Shown in pieces: positions 58,113 to 64,000 of a stretch of DNA of 64,000 bases; positions within the stretch are counted from its first letter, which is position 1; each line of letters begins with the position of its first letter. This DNA is from Lumbricus rubellus (taxonomy: Eukaryota > Annelida > Clitellata > Crassiclitellata > Lumbricidae). A program made the translations under genes and the position numbers. The stretch spans positions 27,386,800 through 27,450,799 of the forward strand of contig OX243820.1 of NCBI GenBank assembly GCA_945859605.1. The letters run 5' to 3'. The notes beneath the pieces were generated by a model. It was not told where the DNA came from. It was given only the letters and a program-made list of their open reading frames with translations, and made no database searches.

Positions 58113-59905
58113 GCATCATTATCATCATCATCATCATCATCATCATCAGCATCATCATCGTCATCAGCAGCAGCAGCATCATCAGCATCATCAGCATCAG
58201 TATTATTATCATCAGCATCAACATCGTCATCAGGAGCAGCATCATCATCAGCATCATCAGCATCAGTATTATTATCATCAGCATCATCATCAGCAGCATC
58301 AGCATTATTATCATCATTACAGCAGCAGCATCAAAATCATCATCATCATGATCATTATCATCGTCATCATCATCGTCATCATCATCATCAGCATCATCAT
58401 CATCGTCATCATCATTATCATCATCATCATTATCAGCAGCAGCATCATTCTCATTGCACCGCCAATTATGTCATCTGTTCATTCATTCATTCATTCATTC
58501 AGAGCATTTATATAGCACCCCTTCAAGAAACTACTCAGAGGCGCTCCCAGCCCAACCACGAACAAAGAAAAAAGACTTGAGGGACTTGTAGAACGCAGCC
58601 GGATGGACCACAAGTAGTGAACGAAGCGAGAGCGGGAGGTCGTTATAGACAGTAGGCCCCACGACCGAGAAAGCACGGCGCTGCTTAATAGCCAAGCGAG
58701 CCCGCGGGACCAGAAGCTCACCTTTAGACGAAGAGCGAAGTACACGACGCGCTGCAACGTCAGAGACTGGACAGCACAGATCACGTAAGTATGACGGAGC
58801 ACAGCCAAGGACACAGCGAGAGACCACAGCAGCAATGCGGTATGAGATCCGCTGGGACACAGGCAGCCAGTGCAGCACATCACGCATATAGGCAGAGTTG
58901 TTGTTCGGATATCTAATGATTTGTTGTTTCTCGCCGACTAATTTAAGACTGATGATGGATGGATGGATGGATGGATGTATGGAGGGATGGATGGATGGAT
59001 GGATGGACGGATGGATGTATGTATGTATGGATGGATGGATGGATGGATGGATGGACGGATGGATGGTTGTATGGATGGATGGATGGATGGATGGATGTAT
59101 GGAGGGATGGAGGGAGGGAGGGATGGAGGGAGGGACAGACGGACACATGGATACACAGACAAACAGACAGATAGATACATATAAAAAAGATGAATGTTCT
59201 GTCGTGCTTTAGAATGTCAACTGTTCCAAGAATGAGAAGTGTGTGCTCGAGCCGTTCGTCTGCGTTTTGGGATTTTGCCCTTTACGACCGCATTGCGTTC
59301 CGATCAAAGGTGATGTTTAATTTAGTTCATCGCCCGCAACTTCGTCCACTTATAATAAGTGCACATACAAACAAACAAACAAACAAACAAAACAAACAAG
59401 CTTATCCTCAGGTGCATGCGATTGTTTTTTTTTGTCTGAAAATTCGTCTACTTGTTTCCTCTTCTATTTTTGCCATCTCATGTTTTGATCACCAAACAAT
59501 CATATGTTCAGTTGTTGCAGTAGTGCTTATAGGTACACTGTCGATGGGTAAAGTCAAAGGCCGTCCTTTCAACTTTAGGGACCCACTGGCCCACTATTTT
59601 CATATGCATGGACGTTAGTCCTCAATCAATGCATACATCGGAATTCGAAAGCAGTAATAACAAAAAAATGATGAACAAAGATATAAAAAATGGTATTGCA
59701 TAATTATATTATGTATAAGATGAATATAAATATAACTAACTAACTAACTAAATAAATAAATAAATATAAATATAAAAAGATACAAAAAATACATAGGCCA
59801 GGTGATTATTAGGCCTATTGTGCAATTTCGCCATAGACCTACGACTTATTTCAACAAATCATCATAATAGGCCTAATAATTATGTTTCCAGGATGTAGAC
59901 GGTGA
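57038..59905 (+). CDS. Gene F: short secreted antistasin-like protein (proximal cassette)
   Basis: Exons 57038-57098 (signal peptide [16 protein letters not shown]...), 57759-57874 (antistasin-like: CPKCDVVCD...[12 protein letters not shown]), 59213-59309 (Cys module [10 protein letters not shown]...LRPHCVPIK) and 59892-59905, a 14 nt last exon (GCRR then TGA). Total 288 nt, 95 residues, phases consistent. The tiny last exon is supported by its conservation in cassette G. Intron 2 carries a CAT/CAG microsatellite, a LINE piece and a GGAT array. The last-exon call is the least certain part. Confidence 0.75.
57360..57400 (+). pseudogene. Broken antistasin exon start
   Basis: TTGTTTCAG-AGACGACTGTAGCCTACCCC matches the start of exon 2 of gene B (AGACGACTGTTCCAACA). 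It breaks off after about 30 bases into sequence shared with 13910-14000. A lost exon in intron 1 of gene F. Confidence 0.55.
57489..57677. mobile_element. hAT-like MITE, 189 bp, with empty site at ~14030
   Basis: CATAGGCGTACGAGGCGGAG...CTCCCGTACGCCTATG flanked by CTTTCATC/CTTCCATC. The related sequence at 14020-14045 (GACTTTCATCTGTTCTG) has no insertion. Confidence 0.85.
57905..58452. repeat. CAT/CAG trinucleotide microsatellite
   Basis: Long interrupted tract starting 30 nt after the F exon 2 donor. Predicted ORFs (poly-Ile, poly-Met) are repeat translation. Confidence 0.95.
58500..58883 (-). pseudogene. LINE ORF2 C-terminus (minus) in intron 2 of F
   Basis: Minus strand reads [51 protein letters not shown] and the tail GGCGCTATATAAATGCT(GAATGAATG)n. 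About 120 codons are open. Near-identical to 61456-61850 at the corresponding place in cassette G. Confidence 0.8.
58955..59140. repeat. (GGAT)n microsatellite
   Basis: ATGGATGG units with GTAT interruptions immediately before exon 3 of gene F. Confidence 0.95.
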
Positions 59906-60174
59906 TCCCACTTCTTTAACGGTGATTTAAACAGTTTCAATTGATAAAATGTGGAATTTGCAATTTAAGATTTGTATTAATCCACCGAATTGCATTGATC
60001 CACGATTTTGTCCACAGCGCAGGTTTCGTTGATGGCCGCTGGTAATTTTGGATCTATTTATACAGACTCGCCGATGTCGCGGAATTCTATCCTTCCCATT
60101 AGCTATCCTGGGGTGTGTGTGAATTAATCTATTCACCGGGTGATGGAATAAACCTGGTTTAGAGTAGCGGGGGG

Positions 60175-60470
60175 CAGGGCCGGATTAAGGCATGTTCAAC
60201 ATGTTCGGCGGAACAGGGGCCCCCACACTTTAGGGGGCCCCACAAATGTGTAAAAAAAATTTTTTTGCAAATTTCAGCCACACGACTATTTTCCAAAAAT
60301 TTTCGGCAGATGACTAAAAAAAAAAAAAAGGTCATCAACTTTTTTGGCGGATGAAATGGTATGATTTTCCCAAAAAATGTTCAAATTAAAAAAAAAATTA
60401 AAAAAAATTCCCAAACAGGGCCCCACAAAAATTTCCGAACAGGGCCCCGACATTGCTTAATCCGGCCCTG
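60175..60470. mobile_element. hAT-like MITE, 296 bp, with empty site in cassette G
   Basis: CAGGGCCGGATTAAGGCAT...TGCTTAATCCGGCCCTG flanked by GCGGGGGG/GCGGGGGA. In the duplicate 3' flank (near 63392) the sequence reads straight through (AGAGTATCGGTAGGGGGATACACC), so insertion followed the F/G duplication. Confidence 0.88.
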
Positions 60471-61084
60471 GCGGGGGATACGCCATTTTATCCCCCGCAG
60501 CGTATAGGCCAATTGTTGAATAATGAGTAGGCTATAGTTGATAAATTTATGCTGTAAGCCTAATGAACATTTAAAGTAACTCTAATTGTTTTTAAGTGTC
60601 CTAAGCAATGTTCAAAGCAGGGTAACTCGAATTTAGTAAGTGACTGTAAATGTTCACAAGTGTTCTACTACATGTACATGCTCTAAGTGTTCCATAAGCA
60701 AAGCAAAAAAAATGGCTAGTTGGAATAAACACACCTGTTGGTGGCAATGTTCAAAACAAAGCATATTGAAGTTAATGTGCAAAAGTAAACGCAAGTGGAA
60801 GTAACTGTTTTCAACTTCTCTTCATCTCGAGCCAGGATACAATTAGTAGGAGGGTAATCTTTTTTGCCGCACCGGCACAGTCCGTAAAAGATTCGCAAAT
60901 ATTGGTTTAGATCATTCTTCTATATTAACTTGCGCTGACAGTTGACATTGCAACGTTCATCACGGTTCAATATCATATGCAACACATACACACACACGTT
61001 CAATTATAATATATTGTTGGTTGAGGTTAACATCAGCAGATAACACGTGAGAAAATAGTACACTTGGGAAGGTCTTGGTTTCAG
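60471..61084. other. Interval between cassettes F and G, no signal-peptide exon seen
   Basis: Continues the 3' flank of F (shared with 63395-63520). I looked for a signal-peptide exon on the MKT...[10 protein letters not shown] model and found none. No TATA block either. Confidence 0.55.
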
Positions 61085-63132
61085 AAATGACAACGTCTGC
61101 AGAAATGACAACGCCTGCAGAGACCTCCCCGGTAAGCGTACCGAACTGTGAGTCTGTGGGAGTGTTGTGTATGGATGGATGTCAACTGATCCCGGGTCCT
61201 GATGGATGTCCATTCTGCGATTGCCACTGCGCGGTAGGGAACGGTTACTGTACTGTTGTTGTCTTTTTAAATCTCACATGTAAACGTAAGGTAGATAGAA
61301 GATGTTGTATTGTAACTATACTAGTGGGTGGATAGCCTACATAACTGACAGACGAACACACAAAACTGAGCGCAACTGCGAACAGACGGATTCACGAATT
61401 AGACAGTTGTACTCTAACACATTTACGAATTTATATGGCAAAGGCAAATCATTCATTAATTCAGAGCATTTATATAGCGCCCTTTCAAAAAACTACTCAG
61501 AGGCGCTCCCAGCCCAACAACGAACAAAGAAAAAATACTATTTGTAGAACCCAGCCGGATGGACCACAAGTCGAAAGCGAAGCGTAACCGGGAGGTAGTT
61601 CCAGACAGTAGGCCCCACGACCGAGAAAGCACGGCGCTGCATAATAGCCATGCGAGCCCGCGGGACCAGAAACTCACCCCTAGCCGAAGAGCGAAGCACA
61701 CGACGCGCTGCAACGTCAGAGACTGGACAGCAAAGATCACGCAAGTATGACGGAGAACAACCAAGGACACAGCGAGGGACCACAGCAGCAATGCGGTATG
61801 AGATCCGCTGTGACACAGGCAGCCAGTGCAGCACATCGCGCATAGACAAAGACAGGAGCAAATTTAGGAAGACGCCCAACAAGGCGAGCAGCCGAGCGCA
61901 AGACGCGTTCAAGTCGCCCCAGGACCCCAAGGGGAAGACCAACAAGTAAGGAGCAACAGTTGTCGATTCGACTTGTAACAAAGGCGTGGACAAGGACGAC
62001 GACCGCATCGTGAGAGAGAGAGAATGGGAGACCACCCGAAGCTGACGAAGCTGGTAATGGGCACCCGTCGCAACCAAGTTCAATTTTGTGCAGGTTTCCA
62101 GCCGTTGCACTGAAACTTTGCATCTAGACAGAAGACCGTTAGGTACAGCTAGTGTAGGGATCACCTCGCCTTAAACCAACACACACCTCGCCCCGCATGG
62201 GCCTGGTGGGGCAGGGTGCAGTATGAGGTGAAAAAATTTGTGGGAAAATTTTCTGCAGTTTTGCAACTATTAATATGAAAGTTTGCACGTAGACAGAGGA
62301 CCGTCAGCCATGGTCGGGGCGGGAAATCCTAACTGCTATTTCCATTCCATCGCCATAGTTTCACGGCTATTTGCATAAAATTCCCGGGCATCGCCGGGTA
62401 CCCCAGCTAGTTTTTAATAAAGATGCTTTGTCAACTGTCACTTTAAGCAATAAAAACTGTGGTTATGGTTATGGCTAGGATTTAAACTGCTCCAAGGATG
62501 AGAAGTGTGCGCTGGAACCGTTCATCTGCGTGAATGGTCTTTGCTCTTCACGACCGACTTGCGTTCCGATCAAAGGTGATAAACTTCATTTATTTCATCG
62601 CCCGCAACTTCATCCAATGATAAGCAGCTTATCCTTAGGTGCGATTGGTTTTTGCTTGAAAATTCGTCTACTTGTTTCATCTCCTATTTTTTTCATCTCA
62701 TTATTGATCACCAAAGCAATCCTACATGTATGTTCAGTTGTTGCAGTAGTGCGTATACGGTGTCGATGGGTAAAGTCAAAGGCCGTCCTGGCCCGTCCAT
62801 TCCACTTTAGGAACCAACTTGCCCCCACTGTTTTCATATGCATGGACGTTGGCCCTCAGTCAATGCATGAATCGGAATTCGGAAGCAGTAATAAAAAATT
62901 ATGAAAAAAGATATGAAATTAGTAATGCATAATTATATTATGTAAAAGAAGAATATACATATAACTAACTAACTAAATAAATAAAATATAAATATAAAAA
63001 GATACAAAATGATAGGCTACATACATAGGCTAGGTGATTATTGTGCAATTGCGCCATAGACGCAATGCTGACCTACGACTTATTTCAACAAATCATCATA
63101 CATGTACTTCGTTTACAGGATTTAGACGGTGA
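61085..63132 (+). CDS. Cassette G: antistasin-like exons likely sharing gene F's first exon
   Basis: Exons 61085-61233 (two EMTT-type repeats then antistasin VLCMDGCQLIPG...DGCPFCDCHC), 62479-62575 (Cys module NCSKDEKCAL...SRPTCVPIK) and 63119-63132 (GFRR then TGA). The first starts at codon position 2, exactly matching the phase-1 signal exon at 57038-57098. Spliced to it, the frame gives 106 residues. Without a local promoter or signal exon, this is best read as an alternative 3' cassette of gene F; a missing own first exon is the other option. Confidence 0.7.
61456..62164 (-). pseudogene. LINE ORF2 fragment (minus) in intron of cassette G, frameshifted
   Basis: Same family as 58500-58883 but longer to the 5' side. 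The RT-distal region can be read in two minus frames (one gives CDGCPLPASSASGGLPFSLS and VHAFVTSRIDNCCSLLVGLP, the other [20 protein letters not shown]), so at least one frameshift is present. The 3' tail is TATATAAATGCT. Confidence 0.75.
62165..62411 (+). mobile_element. Helitron-like 3' portion
   Basis: Ends AAAATTCCCGGGCATCGCCGGGTACCCCAG-CTAG|T. CCCGGG-CATCG-CCGGG gives the expected GC hairpin about ten bases before CTAG. The 5' end was not located. Confidence 0.5.
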
Positions 63133-63547
63133 TATGACTTCTTTAACGGTGATTTTAATTGATAAAATGCGGAATTTGCAATTTAAGATTTGACTTAATC
63201 CACAGAATTGCATTGATCCACATAAAATTATTGTCCACAGCGCAGGTTTCGTTGATGGACGCTGTTAATTTTGGATCAATTTATACAGACACGCCAATGT
63301 CGCGAGATATTCTATCCTTCATATTAGATATCCTGGGGTGTGTGTGAATTAATCTATTCACCGGGTGATGGAATAAACCTGGTTTAGAGTATCGGTAGGG
63401 GGATACACCATTCTATCCCCCGCAGCGTAAAATTGTTGAAAAATAAGTAGGCTATATAGTTGATAAATTTATGCTGTAATGAACATTTAAAGTAACTCTA
63501 ATTGTTTTTAAGTGTCCTAAGAGTAGTAGTTAATTGTGCCCTTTGAG
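63133..63547. other. 3' UTR and flank of cassette G
   Basis: Co-linear with 59906-60174 plus 60479-60600 downstream of F. AATAAA (GATGGAATAAACCTGG) near 63372 is a likely polyadenylation signal and is kept in both copies. Confidence 0.65.
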
Positions 63548-63565
63548 GGTCTTTTATTATTTCCT

Positions 63566-63617
63566 GAGGGGGGTGCTCGGTAGTACAGTGGTTAGCGCGC
63601 TGGACTGTCAACCAAGA
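63566..63617 (+). tRNA. Retroposed 5' half of a tRNA-Asp(GTC)-like sequence (not a functional tRNA)
   Basis: GGTAGTACAGTGGTTAGCGC is the D-arm/A-box. CGCTGGACTGTCAACCAAG is an anticodon-arm-like stretch with GTC in the loop. The T-arm and B-box are missing. The 52 bp are flanked by an 18 bp direct repeat, GGTCTTTTATTATTTCCT, at 63548-63565 and 63618-63635, which indicates retroposition. Confidence 0.75.
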
Positions 63618-63635
63618 GGTCTTTTATTATTTCCT

Positions 63636-64000
63636 TCCTGATTCCTCCTCTTCTCCTTTGGGGTATTTTATTATTTTTCCTGATGCATAATTAATTACTT
63701 AGCTACCTTTTAAGAAGCCTGATATTGAAGATAAATTAAGTTTAAATGGTGCTAAAGGATAATCTGGGGGTGTACCTATTAAAAGCCACGCAGCAACCGG
63801 CCTATAACATCGTTGACACTTCACACAGAGCACAATACGAGAGATCTTATGACACGCGGTGCAATGCGATAAAGTCTTATCCTACGCGGTGCAATTTGTT
63901 GAAAAATCGTCCTTCACCTCTGAATCTGTCCCCAAACTTCCGGTTCTGTCCCCAAGATAAATGTTTGTCCCGAGATAGACAACTTTACAGGACACGAAGA
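63636..64000. other. Window end, no gene seen
   Basis: Ordinary AT-rich DNA. A small repeat, CACGCGGTGCAAT / TACGCGGTGCAAT, lies near 63853-63890. Confidence 0.5.

Noticed and set aside
63570..63640. Functional tRNA gene
   Set aside because: No T-arm or B-box; the sequence after the anticodon arm is the flanking direct repeat.

Overview
The window reads as nuclear DNA of a marine invertebrate, most likely a deuterostome and probably an echinoderm. The grounds are phased GT-AG introns, very dense microsatellites, retroelement and DNA-transposon debris, and a strong excess of the palindrome TAGGCCTA and its variants. The taxonomic call is an inference from sequence style. One assembly gap (N, 30897-31096) interrupts it.

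The host genes form a plus-strand tandem family of small secreted cysteine-rich proteins resembling multidomain serine-protease inhibitors. Copy 0 (670-4600, 5' end outside the window), A (8751-12948), B (17543-21886), C (24225-29773), D (only a last exon, 43363-43496), E (49605-53022) and F/G (57038-63132) share a signal-peptide exon ending at phase 1, antistasin-like exons, a repeated ~32-residue Cys module exon and, in 0, A, B and C, a Kunitz exon. Introns keep the same phases throughout, so modules can be swapped freely. A carries two antistasin exons that can only be used alternatively. F/G looks like one promoter and signal exon followed by two duplicated three-exon cassettes. A conserved promoter block plus TATA box precedes A, B, E and F. 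It is damaged in C and inverted relative to the TATA box in E.

Between C and E lies a 9.8 kb capsid-encoding Polinton/Maverick-type element (33023-42804). It has 385 bp terminal inverted repeats starting 5'-AG and nine intact, intron-free, tightly packed plus-strand genes: IAP-type RING protein, packaging ATPase, small basic protein, 215-aa unknown, chromodomain integrase, two penton-like proteins, a basic core-like protein, F54H12.2-like major capsid protein and adenain-like protease. No DNA polymerase B is visible. The outer 284 bp of each end is a perfect palindrome (131 bp arms, 22 nt loop), giving hairpin-capable termini. The element lacks matching 6 bp target duplications. Its right flank matches an intron of copy C, whereas its left flank carries an unrelated minus-strand exon (TBRG1-like). 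The junction is therefore either a recombination between two elements or a chimeric assembly.

The rest is mobile-element sediment: many short elements with hAT-like ends and 8 bp target duplications (several with an empty site in a paralogous gene copy), a 1.86 kb hAT remnant, a 2.1 kb hAT-like element carrying a tandem array of perfect CRE motifs (TGACGTCA), mariner-type foldbacks, Helitron-like ends, an intact non-LTR reverse-transcriptase domain, many LINE 3' tails, and a retroposed tRNA-Asp-like half with an 18 bp target duplication.
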